A DNA stretch of 8,384 nt from an uncultured Ruminococcus sp. (GCA_937898375.1 CALEJX010000471.1:1-8384); one strand, 5' to 3'. Shown: positions 1-5,666, counted from the stretch's first letter. Made by a program: numbers and translations. The notes: a model not told the origin generated them from the letters alone.

Positions 1-696
1 GAGCTGCATCCAACGAACACCGCTCACATAAATAAACGCATATATGATAGAGCAGATAAGCGGAATAGCAGGAAGATATTTTCTTCTTTGAAGCAATCGG
101 CACTTATGTATCATAACAGCGAAAGCCGTAAGCGCACAAAGTATTTCCCAACTGATAACAATGTAATAGCCAAATGAATAACCGCAGTTCGTGTCCGACC
201 ATATTTCATCTGCAGGGAATGTAAACACAAGCTGATGAAGATCGTTTGTCAAAACAAACAGCAGACAAAGGGCGGTAGGGATAAATAAGAGCAGCTGCCA
301 ACGTGGTGGGCGATGAGACTCAGGCTTCCCCAATGAAAAGGAAACAAACAAAGAAAAAAGCGGAATGAACAGCATTGGCAGATAGTAAAGATACCATAAA
401 TACCTTTTCCCTGTGGGGTCGGTCACAAGAAAATATTTCATGGACCGCACAATGAACCAAATAAACATCAATAAGGATATAAACACCAAACATCGGCGTG
501 GCTGCACCTGAACGACACGCCTTTTGACAGAAAACCCCCACGCAATGTAAATGCCAATATATATCATTGTCCGTATCAAGCTGAATGTTGTTGGAAGATA
601 TCCGAGCTTTGAAATAACACGGGCAAGCACTGCACAAACGATCAGCGTCATGACCACGGTACCTGTACACAAGCGTTTCTTTTGAAGTTTTGTCAT
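1..696 (-). CDS. Seven-transmembrane sensor-like membrane protein, C-terminus beyond the window
   Basis: The frame is open from ATG at 696 to the left edge, giving 232 residues with no stop. The start is fixed by an AGAGGTGA Shine-Dalgarno 5 nt upstream and by a TGA in the same frame about 45 nt upstream with no other ATG between. Seven hydrophobic segments lie at about residues 12-28, 39-54, 70-84, 101-122, 133-149, 175-197 and 209-226. The N-terminus is basic (MTKLQKKR), so no cleavable signal is needed. Conserved-looking motifs are RYLWYLYYLPMLFIPL near 98-113 and LTNDLHQLVF near 149-158. The layout recalls the 7TM N-terminal domain of some sensor histidine kinases, where a TN-x-x-H motif follows helix five. 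That family assignment is from memory of clostridial proteins, not from a search. No kinase, GGDEF or HTH domain is visible because the gene runs off the window. Its codons (TTG, CGG, GTG, CGT) look less biased than those of the glt genes. The gene is near certain and the sensor role is tentative. Confidence 0.8.
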   Translation of the reverse strand, partial: MTKLQKKRLCTGTVVMTLIVCAVLARVISKLGYLPTTFSLIRTMIYIGIYIAWGFSVKRRVVQVQPRRCLVFISLLMFIWFIVRSMKYFLVTDPTGKRYLWYLYYLPMLFIPLFSLFVSFSLGKPESHRPPRWQLLLFIPTALCLLFVLTNDLHQLVFTFPADEIWSDTNCGYSFGYYIVISWEILCALTAFAVMIHKCRLLQRRKYLPAIPLICSIIYAFIYVSGVRWMQL

Positions 697-822
697 ATGG
701 CTCACCTCTTTTTTGTGGGCTGCTATGCTGTATACAACTCAGCCAGCAAAGGGATATTACTTTGCAAGGTCTTATATTTATATCCGTATTATGATAAACT
801 CGCATATATCATTTCGGAAATT

Positions 823-843
823 CTTACCTATTCACTTACCTAT
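823..843 (-). repeat. Two direct copies of ATAGGTAAG, 12-bp period
   Basis: Minus-strand ATAGGTAAG occurs at 835-843 and again at 823-831, separated by TGA. The copies are exact. They lie in the presumed leader of the 7TM gene, between its candidate promoter and its start codon. Paired direct repeats of this size can be response-regulator sites, but chance in AT-rich DNA cannot be excluded. Confidence 0.45.
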
Positions 844-893
844 CAATTATCCCATAGTTTATTATATTGAAAAGAGCATATCCTATTTGTATC

Positions 894-922
894 AGTATAT
901 CATAAATCCAAATGAAAATCAA
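894..922 (-). promoter_or_regulatory. Candidate sigma-A promoter with extended -10 for the 7TM gene
   Basis: On the minus strand TTGATT (917-922) is followed after 17 bp by TATACT (894-899), preceded by TG at the extended -10 position. Initiation near 887 would give a leader of about 190 nt before the 7TM ATG. The leader contains two 9-bp direct repeats (823-843) and a 6-bp hairpin, GCAAAG/CTTTGC with an 8-nt loop (746-765). I found no better promoter nearer the gene. Confidence 0.5.
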
Positions 923-957
923 TCATGTTAAACGAGTTCCAAATAAAAAATGCAGAC

Positions 958-989
958 AAAAAAATCGGACAGCCCTAAGACTGTCCGAT
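958..989 (-). terminator. Intrinsic terminator of the amino-acid-binding lipoprotein gene
   Basis: A perfect 9-bp stem (ATCGGACAG 964-972 with CTGTCCGAT 981-989, 8-nt loop) is followed on the minus strand by seven U residues (958-964, partly shared with the stem). It begins 17 nt after the stop codon at 1007. It should isolate the lipoprotein gene from the 7TM gene downstream. Confidence 0.93.
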
Positions 990-1006
990 CATATCTTTAA
1001 GATAAA

Positions 1007-1864
1007 TTACTGTATAGTTGTGATGTCGCTTCCAAACCAGTTTGTTGATATCTCAGCAAGCTTGCCGTCCTGCTTCATTTCGTGGAGTATCTCCTCGATC
1101 TTGTCGCAGAGCGCCTGATCGCCAAGTCTGAAACCAATAGCGTACTCCTCTGGGTCAAGTCCGTCAGGAAGCACCTTGTAATCCTTGCCTGATGTGGATA
1201 TCTCGTAGTTTGCAACTACTGAATCAAGAAACGCTGCGTCTACCATGTTAAGCTCCAACTGCTGGAGGGCTTCAACGTTTGTTGCAAGCTCTGTTGTGGT
1301 TGCGCCGTCTACCGTTACAACGTCAGACGCAAGAAGCGTTTCCTGTGCTGTTGAGCCGTTCTGTACGGCAATGTTCTTGCCTGCAAGGTCAGCCTGTGAA
1401 GCAATGTCGCTGGAGCCGTTTACAACGAATACCATTTCATTCTTCATGTAAGGCTCGCTCATGAGCATTACTTTCTTTCTCTCGTCGCTGACCGAAAGGC
1501 CGTTCCAGATACAATCAATTGTGCCTGTGTTAAGATCCTGCTCCTTTGTATCCCAGTTTACTGAGTAAGTTTCAAGCTCGATACCAAGTCTTGAGCAAAC
1601 TTCCTTTGCAACGTCGATATCAAAGCCTACGATATTGTCGTTCTCATCTGTGTAACCCATTGGCTTGAATGTAGGGTCAAGACCAAGTACAAGCTTGCCT
1701 GAATCGAGAACTTTCTGAAGTGAGTTGTCCTCGCCTGTTGCAGCGGCTGTGCTGTTTGCGCCTGCTGATGATGAAGAATCAGATGTGCTTCCGCAGCCTA
1801 CAGCCAAAAGCATCATGGCAGCGGCGGAAAGCGATGCGATAGTCTTAAAAATAGATCTTTTCAT
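1007..1864 (-). CDS. Amino-acid ABC transporter substrate-binding lipoprotein
   Basis: A 285-residue family 3 extracellular solute-binding protein (SBP_bac_3), anchored outside the membrane, where it captures a polar amino acid for an ABC importer. The start is ATG at 1864, giving MKRSIFKTIA; an AAAGGAAG Shine-Dalgarno lies 6 nt upstream. An in-frame ATG at 1891 lacks a site and would put acidic and basic residues before the signal peptide. The signal peptide (1-23) ends in LLAVG before Cys24, a slightly atypical lipobox with Ala at -3, followed by a Ser/Ala/Thr-rich linker to about 45. The ligand-binding fold shows GFDIDVAKEV (80-89), LNTGTIDCIW (111-120), SDERKK with the usual ligand carboxylate-binding Arg129, the AAFLDS segment with Asp214, and a C-terminal NWFG (275-278). 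These motifs suggest a glutamine, cystine or other polar amino-acid ligand, but the substrate cannot be fixed by eye. The gene is monocistronic, with its own promoter and terminator. No permease or ATPase gene lies in the window. Confidence 0.93.
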   Translation of the reverse strand: MKRSIFKTIASLSAAAMMLLAVGCGSTSDSSSSAGANSTAAATGEDNSLQKVLDSGKLVLGLDPTFKPMGYTDENDNIVGFDIDVAKEVCSRLGIELETYSVNWDTKEQDLNTGTIDCIWNGLSVSDERKKVMLMSEPYMKNEMVFVVNGSSDIASQADLAGKNIAVQNGSTAQETLLASDVVTVDGATTTELATNVEALQQLELNMVDAAFLDSVVANYEISTSGKDYKVLPDGLDPEEYAIGFRLGDQALCDKIEEILHEMKQDGKLAEISTNWFGSDITTIQ

Positions 1865-1880
1865 TATTAACTTCCTTTCG

Positions 1881-1897
1881 GGTATCTTCAAAATACC
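1881..1897 (-). other. 17-bp imperfect palindrome just before the lipoprotein gene's Shine-Dalgarno
   Basis: The minus strand reads GGTATTTTGAAGATACC, which in RNA can form a 6-bp stem (one G-U pair) with a 5-nt loop. It ends about 2 nt before the AAAGGAAG site. It could be an operator or a small leader hairpin, or chance. Confidence 0.3.
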
Positions 1898-1922
1898 ATT
1901 TCATAAGTTTTAACACTTTAAT

Positions 1923-1951
1923 ATAATAACATAATATAACGTCACTGTCAA
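1923..1951 (-). promoter_or_regulatory. Sigma-A promoter of the amino-acid-binding lipoprotein gene
   Basis: TTGACA at 1946-1951 (minus) is followed by a 17-bp spacer and TATTAT at 1923-1928, with TG one base upstream of the -10 hexamer. Initiation near 1915 would leave a leader of about 50 nt. The perfect -35 and extended -10 suggest a strong promoter. Confidence 0.85.
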
Positions 1952-2023
1952 TTATCATTATTGACCAAACCTTTTCAGGCTGTGGGTGCTTTTTCATAGA
2001 AAATGACCGCAGATAGGCTAAAA

Positions 2024-2581
2024 TCAGCACTTGCCGAGCTTTTTCGCTATATACATAAATCTTGCATACTTGCCTAAGACAGCTTCTCCCTGTGTTACAC
2101 CTGCATTTTTAAGTATCTCCAAAGGCTTTTCGGGATAATCGGCGGTGTATTCAAGCTCCAACTCATAGTCTGTCAAGCCCAGATATTCGCTTTTGTCAAG
2201 GCATATCTCAACATGGTCAAAATCTGTGCAAAGCTTGCGCTGAGTATGCAGAGAGCCTGCAAGGTCGGCGGCAGGAAAATCTCTGCCCACAAGCTGTGAA
2301 AGCTCCTGTGCGGTGAGCTTTTCAGGCAGGCCTTCAAGCTGTTTCTCAAATTCTTTTTTCACATGGAGCGCACCGTTTTCTGATATAGGCGCTTTAAGCT
2401 GCAAAAAATACTTCTGCCCTATTTGTCTTACTCTGATACTTGTCATGCCGGTATCACGCTGTGGGATATAGTAAAAATTGGTCTGCTCTATTATTTTGCT
2501 CCACTGAAAAAGCTTTTCGGCGGTGTTATACTGTTCTTTTGTGAGAGAAATTTTTATCTCACGCTCTATATTTTCGCTCAT
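2024..2581 (-). CDS. CYTH-domain protein (triphosphate tunnel enzyme, YjbK-like)
   Basis: The 185-residue protein is a complete single CYTH domain, the tunnel-shaped fold that binds inorganic or organic triphosphates with divalent metal. The hallmark ExExK motif is present as E6-R-E8-I-K10. Basic residues expected to line the tunnel are seen in SIRVRQ (Arg50, Arg52), FLQLKAP (Lys63), VKKEFE (Lys75, Lys76, with Glu77 and Glu79) and QRK (Arg115, Lys116). Acidic metal-binding candidates follow in YELELEYT (Glu140, Glu142, Glu144), and Lys161 lies in the C-terminal GKYARF. Related enzymes hydrolyse tripolyphosphate, thiamine triphosphate or other nucleoside triphosphates, and some bind (p)ppGpp. 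The actual substrate is unknown. The start at 2581 has a perfect AGGAGG 5 nt upstream and a consensus promoter. It is transcribed away from the TtcA-like gene. I saw no clear terminator in the roughly 160 bp to the lipoprotein gene, so read-through is possible. Confidence 0.9.
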   Translation of the reverse strand: MSENIEREIKISLTKEQYNTAEKLFQWSKIIEQTNFYYIPQRDTGMTSIRVRQIGQKYFLQLKAPISENGALHVKKEFEKQLEGLPEKLTAQELSQLVGRDFPAADLAGSLHTQRKLCTDFDHVEICLDKSEYLGLTDYELELEYTADYPEKPLEILKNAGVTQGEAVLGKYARFMYIAKKLGKC

Positions 2582-2611
2582 GATATCCTCCTGCTTTAAA
2601 TACTTTATTTT

Positions 2612-2640
2612 ATTATAACAATATCACAATACAATGTCAA
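2612..2640 (-). promoter_or_regulatory. Full-consensus sigma-A promoter of the CYTH gene
   Basis: The minus strand has TTGACA (2635-2640), 17 bp, then TATAAT (2612-2617), with TG at the extended -10 position. Initiation near 2605 gives a leader of only about 24 nt carrying the AGGAGG site (2587-2592). Confidence 0.9.
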
Positions 2641-2651
2641 CACGAATATAG

Positions 2652-2680
2652 TTGACAAAATCCCATAAAAATAGTAGAAT
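2652..2680 (+). promoter_or_regulatory. Sigma-A promoter of the TtcA-like gene
   Basis: TTGACA at 2652-2657 is followed by 17 bp and TAGAAT at 2675-2680. Initiation near 2687 gives a leader of about 24 nt containing AAGGAGAG (2697-2704), 6 nt before the ATG. Its -35 box is 11 bp from the -35 box of the divergent CYTH promoter. Confidence 0.87.
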
Positions 2681-2710
2681 TTAAATAGTTGATTTTAAGG
2701 AGAGTTTGAG

Positions 2711-3601
2711 ATGTCAAGAATACTGACGCCGCAACAGAAGATAGAGCGGAGCATTGTGACGGATTTTCGCCGAGATATATGGAACAAATTTGTAATGGGA
2801 TATGAGCGCTATGACATGATAAAGTCTGGTGACAAGATAGCGGTGTGCATATCTGGCGGCAAGGACTCGATGCTTCTTGCTAAGTGTATGCAGCATTTGC
2901 AGAAATATCAGGGCATGGACATAGGGCTTGAATTTATTGTGATGAACCCCGGTTACAGCGACGCCAACAGGCAGAAGATAATCGACAATGCGGCACTTAT
3001 GGGGATACCCATAAAGATGTTTGAGACGAAAGTTTTTGACATTGCATACAATCAGAAGCGCAATCCATGCTATCTTTGTGCAAGAATGAGACGTGGCTGG
3101 CTTTACAAATTTGCGCAGGATCTTGGGTGCAACAAGATAGCTTTGGGGCATCATTTTGATGATGTTATCGAAACCATACTAATGAGCATGGTATATGGTG
3201 GGCAGATACAGACCATGATGCCTAAGCTTCACTCGAGAAACTACGCAGGCATGGAGCTTATCAGGCCTCTTTACATGGTAAAAGAGGCGGACATTATCCG
3301 CTGGGTGGAGCAAAACGATCTGCATTTTATCCGCTGTGCCTGCCGTTTCACTGAAAGCTACGAGGGTTTAGAGAAAAAGGGTGAGGTATCAAAGCGGCAG
3401 GAGATGAAAGAGCTTATAGCCAAGTTTCGTGCCACCAATCCAAACATTGAAAACAACATTTTCAAGAGCGTTTATAATGTTAATTTACGCACTGTGATAC
3501 AATACGAACACAAAGGCAAAAAGTACAATTTTATGGACACATATGATGATTACGACCCGAGCGTACAGGCAGATGACGCTGATGATGAGGGGATAGAGTA
3601 A
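2711..3601 (+). CDS. ttcA: TtcA-family PP-loop tRNA thiolation protein
   Basis: The 296-residue protein belongs to the PP-loop ATPases related to TtcA, which thiolates cytidine 32 in certain tRNAs by adenylating the base and using a 4Fe-4S cluster. The PP-loop SGGKDS occupies residues 48-53. The paired cysteines are Cys120 and Cys123 (CYLC), followed by ARMRRGWLY and GHHFDD (146-151), a segment very like TtcA. Cys209 in RCACR matches the position of the third cluster ligand of E. coli TtcA (Cys222), but here the next cysteine is two residues on (Cys211) rather than three. Length is normal for the family, with a short acidic tail (DDADDEGIE). It starts at ATG 2711 behind AAGGAGAG. No terminator is seen before the tRNA promoter, so transcripts may run on to the tRNA terminator at 3808. 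The family is clear, but the exact tRNA target in Clostridia is inferred. A related sulfur-transfer PP-loop enzyme remains possible. Confidence 0.88.
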   Translation: MSRILTPQQKIERSIVTDFRRDIWNKFVMGYERYDMIKSGDKIAVCISGGKDSMLLAKCMQHLQKYQGMDIGLEFIVMNPGYSDANRQKIIDNAALMGIPIKMFETKVFDIAYNQKRNPCYLCARMRRGWLYKFAQDLGCNKIALGHHFDDVIETILMSMVYGGQIQTMMPKLHSRNYAGMELIRPLYMVKEADIIRWVEQNDLHFIRCACRFTESYEGLEKKGEVSKRQEMKELIAKFRATNPNIENNIFKSVYNVNLRTVIQYEHKGKKYNFMDTYDDYDPSVQADDADDEGIE

Positions 3602-3629
3602 AGCAGAGCAAAAAAGTTGAGAAAAGGGC

Positions 3630-3658
3630 TTGACAAAGTGGCGGACATAGTGTATAAT
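3630..3658 (+). promoter_or_regulatory. Full-consensus promoter of tRNA-Thr
   Basis: TTGACA (3630-3635), 17-bp spacer and TATAAT (3653-3658) match the sigma-A consensus exactly. Initiation near 3665 would leave a 5' leader of about 13 nt for RNase P to remove. Confidence 0.93.
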
Positions 3659-3677
3659 ATATTACTGTAATTGGTTT

Positions 3678-3753
<76 letters not shown>

Positions 3754-3771
3754 GCAGGGGCGTGCCCCTGC
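3754..3771 (+). repeat. Perfect 18-bp GC palindrome directly after the tRNA CCA
   Basis: GCAGGGG (3754-3760), loop CGTG and CCCCTGC (3765-3771) form a perfect 7-bp stem. It begins at the first base after the encoded CCA and precedes the terminator. It would sit in the tRNA precursor trailer. It also resembles the short GC palindromes seen downstream in this intergenic interval. Confidence 0.75.
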
Positions 3772-3779
3772 ACCATATT

Positions 3780-3808
3780 CCGCCTTACATTGAGTAGGGC
3801 GGTTTTTT
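3780..3808 (+). terminator. Intrinsic terminator of tRNA-Thr
   Basis: CCGCCTTAC (3780-3788) pairs with GTAGGGCGG (3794-3802) as a 9-bp stem with one G-U pair and a 5-nt loop, followed by six T residues (3803-3808). It ends the tRNA unit and any read-through from the TtcA-like gene. Confidence 0.92.
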
Positions 3809-4054
3809 GTTACCGCTGCGAAAGCACGTCAAAGAAAAAGCCTTGATAACTCGCCGTGACGGGCATTTCCTCGCAAAAGTGTGTAGGGGAACGGCGCAAT
3901 TTCTGTTTCACAGAAATATGACGTCCCATTTCTCGAATGTCGCTTTAATACTTTAATAATGGTTTCACAACATCTTCCGTAACCCCCACAAATGGCGGTA
4001 GGAGCGAACAGCGTTCGCCCGATTGTTCACCAAACAAACCTATACTATCTGCGC
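3809..4054. other. Gene-poor interval with GC palindromes, possible repeat-element remnant
   Basis: No convincing gene lies between the tRNA terminator and the gltD terminator. Visible structure includes an 8-bp hairpin, ATTTCTGT/ACAGAAAT with a 3-nt loop (3899-3917). There is a tandem duplication of CTTTAATA (3943-3958). There is also a palindrome GCGAAC-AGC-GTTCGC (4004-4018), which extends by one more G-C pair beyond an A-C mismatch. The motifs GTAGGGGAACGGCG near 3883 and GGTAGGAGCGAAC near 3997 look like diverged versions of one unit. This resembles the short interspersed palindromes found between genes in many clostridial genomes. Whether it is multicopy cannot be seen from one window. 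Confidence 0.5.
3810..3929 (-). other. Doubtful 39-codon ORF inside the palindrome-rich interval
   Basis: ATG at 3929 opens 39 codons ending in TAA at 3810-3812, just beyond the T-run of the tRNA terminator. The product starts MGRHISVKQKLRRSP and ends GFFFDVLSQR; it is basic at the front and aromatic at the end, with one cysteine. There is no Shine-Dalgarno before the ATG (CGAGAA only), no promoter I can recognise and an in-frame TAA six codons upstream. The frame also crosses the 3899-3917 hairpin. It is more likely a chance frame within a repeat unit than a gene, but it is the only frame of note here. Confidence 0.2.
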
Positions 4055-4088
4055 AAAAAAACACCGCCCGAACTCCTCGGACGGTGTT
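4055..4088 (-). terminator. Intrinsic terminator of the gltB-gltD operon
   Basis: An 11-bp stem (AACACCGCCCG 4060-4070 with CGGACGGTGTT 4078-4088, one G-U pair in the RNA, 7-nt loop) is followed on the minus strand by seven U residues (4055-4061). It starts 16 nt after the gltD stop codon. Confidence 0.95.
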
Positions 4089-4104
4089 ATATTTTTATCT
4101 CGTA

Positions 4105-5589
4105 TTACAGATTTGTATACTCCATAAGGCTCTTATCCACCTCACGAGCAACATCTCTGCCCTCTCTGATAGCCCATACTACAAGTGACTGTCCTCTGCG
4201 CACATCACCTGCGGCAAAGACGTTCTTCACGTTCGTCTGATGTGTGCCGTCAGCTGTTGCGATATTCGTTCTGCCGTCTACCTCAACACCGAAAGCCTTT
4301 GTGAGATAACTCTCAGAGCCTAGGAAGCCTGCCGCAATAAGCACAAGCTCGGCTTCTACCTTGTATTCGCTGCCTTCAACAGGCTTCATTATCGTTCTGC
4401 CTGACTTAGGGTCTTTCTCAGGGGTAAGCTTTACAAGCACTGCACCCTTAAGATTGCCCTTTTTGTCTTTGAGGAACTCCTTGACGGTTGTCTGATAAAC
4501 TCTCGGGTCATGACCGAACACGCCGATAGCTTCCTCCTGACCGTAATCTGTCTTGCAGACCATTGGCCACTGCGGCCATGGATTGTTCTCGGCTCTTGTG
4601 TCAGGAAGCTTTGGCATCATTTCAAGCTGCAAAACGCTCTTTGCGCCATGTCTTACGCTTGTACCAACGCAGTCATTACCTGTATCTCCGCCGCCTATTA
4701 CCATGACGTTCTTTCCCTTTGCGGAAATGTGGTTTTTATCCGTCAGACCGCCGCCCAGCAGAGCCTTAGTTGTGGATTTCAGAAAATCCACTGCAAAATA
4801 GATGCCCTTTGCGTCTCTGCCATCGGCTTTGATATCTCTAGGATTTGAAGCGCCGCAACAAAGTATAACTCTGTCAAAGTCCTTGAGAAGCTCAGCCGCT
4901 GTGATATCCTTGCCCACATTCACGCCTGTGCGGAACTCAATTCCCTCTTGCTTCATTATGTCAATCTTGCGCTGGATTATCTGCTTTTCAAGCTTCATGT
5001 TCGGTATGCCGTACATAAGCAGACCGCCCACTCTGTCCTCACGCTCGAAAACTGTTACACTGTGACCTCTCTGATTGAGCTGGTCGGCGGCTGCAAGACC
5101 TGACGGACCTGAGCCTATAACAGCGATAGTCTTTCCTGTTCTTACCTTTGGAACTCTTGCCGAAGCATATCCGCAGGCATAGGCATTTTCGATAATGCCG
5201 TATTCGTTCGCCTTTGTTGTAACAGCGTCGCCGTTAGCTCCGCAGGTGCAGGCTTTTTCGCAAAGTGCAGGACAAACTCTTGATGTGAACTCAGGAAAAT
5301 TGTTCGTCATATGAAGTCTGTAATATGCCTGCTCCCAGTTGCCCTTGTATATAAGGTCGTTCCACTCAGGGATAAGATTGTTAAGCGGACAGCCTGAAAA
5401 TGCGTTTCCTATCTTCATTCCTGCCTGACAGAACGGCACGCCGCAGTCCATACATCTTGCGCCCTGCTTCTGCTGCTCCTCCTTTGAAAGAGGAGTGTGA
5501 AATTCATTAAAATTCTTTATACGTTCCTCAACGGAGAACGCTGCTGCGTCCTCACGCTTATAGTCCATAAAACCAGTTGGCTTTCCCAT
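4105..5589 (-). CDS. gltD: Glutamate synthase small (beta) subunit, NAD(P)H-oxidising
   Basis: This 494-residue flavoprotein takes electrons from NAD(P)H and passes them through FAD and Fe-S clusters to GltB. Its full length matches the family. The N-terminal Fe-S region has Cys46, Cys49, Cys54 and Cys67 (CMDCGVPFC, then GCPLNN), and a second set at Cys106, Cys110, Cys114 and Cys116 ([11 protein letters not shown]). The FAD-binding Rossmann motif VIGSGPSG spans 157-164, with acidic Glu182 at the end of the second strand. The NADPH-binding VIGGGDTG spans 297-304. The C-terminal FAD motif AAGD (459-462) leads into [14 protein letters not shown]. The start [10 protein letters not shown] is the usual GltD N-terminus, and an in-frame TGA two codons upstream excludes an earlier start. 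It lies 77 bp after gltB in the same operon. Its Shine-Dalgarno is unusually far from the ATG, with a hairpin between. No cofactor residue appears to be missing. Confidence 0.97.
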   Translation of the reverse strand: MGKPTGFMDYKREDAAAFSVEERIKNFNEFHTPLSKEEQQKQGARCMDCGVPFCQAGMKIGNAFSGCPLNNLIPEWNDLIYKGNWEQAYYRLHMTNNFPEFTSRVCPALCEKACTCGANGDAVTTKANEYGIIENAYACGYASARVPKVRTGKTIAVIGSGPSGLAAADQLNQRGHSVTVFEREDRVGGLLMYGIPNMKLEKQIIQRKIDIMKQEGIEFRTGVNVGKDITAAELLKDFDRVILCCGASNPRDIKADGRDAKGIYFAVDFLKSTTKALLGGGLTDKNHISAKGKNVMVIGGGDTGNDCVGTSVRHGAKSVLQLEMMPKLPDTRAENNPWPQWPMVCKTDYGQEEAIGVFGHDPRVYQTTVKEFLKDKKGNLKGAVLVKLTPEKDPKSGRTIMKPVEGSEYKVEAELVLIAAGFLGSESYLTKAFGVEVDGRTNIATADGTHQTNVKNVFAAGDVRRGQSLVVWAIREGRDVAREVDKSLMEYTNL

Positions 5590-5629
5590 ATCTCAACTAT
5601 ACTTGCTTTCACGGCAAGTATATCCTCCT
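5587..5629 (-). promoter_or_regulatory. Split ribosome binding site of gltD with an intervening hairpin
   Basis: AGGAGG (5624-5629, in AAAGGAGGA) is the only good Shine-Dalgarno before gltD, but it lies 34 nt from the ATG at 5589. Between them TATACTTGC (5614-5622) and GCAAGTATA (5598-5606) form a perfect 9-bp stem with a 7-nt loop. If the hairpin folds, the gap from AGGAGG to the ATG shrinks to about 9 nt, a normal distance. The only nearer purine run is a weak GAG 3 nt from the ATG. A spacer hairpin of this type is known upstream of phage T4 gene 38. Folding and function here are inferred. Confidence 0.7.
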
Positions 5630-5666
5630 TTCGATTTTAAAAGTACAATATCTCATGTGCGCAGGC

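Noticed and set aside
320..805. 161-codon minus-strand frame overlapping the 7TM gene
   Set aside because: It is a different frame of the 7TM gene, rich in cysteine and histidine with no coherent helices and no ribosome binding site. The frame starting at 696 gives a clean seven-helix protein.
1865..1891. Nine-residue N-terminal extension of the lipoprotein (MKIPERKLI)
   Set aside because: The ATG at 1891 has no ribosome binding site, and these bases contain the Shine-Dalgarno for the ATG at 1864, which begins a standard lipoprotein signal peptide.
1986..2030. Possible terminator after the CYTH gene, from AGCAC/GTGCT pairing
   Set aside because: The two arms are only 5 bp and about 35 nt apart, and no U-run follows on the minus strand.
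2714..3154. 146-codon frame antisense to the TtcA-like gene
   Set aside because: It mirrors codon bias of the well-supported gene on the other strand. It has no ribosome binding site or promoter, and its composition is random-looking.
3754..4020. CRISPR array or transposase-bearing element
   Set aside because: The repeats are short, inverted, irregularly spaced and unequal. There are no regular spacers and no transposase or cas coding sequence.
3992..4240. 82-codon plus-strand frame starting [10 protein letters not shown]
   Set aside because: It runs from the palindrome through the gltD terminator and into the antisense of gltD. It has no ribosome binding site and is explained by the repeat plus antisense coding.
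5587..5666. Known riboswitch or attenuator between gltB and gltD
   Set aside because: Only 77 bp are available, with one simple hairpin lacking a U-run and no recognisable aptamer core. The geometry points to a translation-initiation spacer instead.
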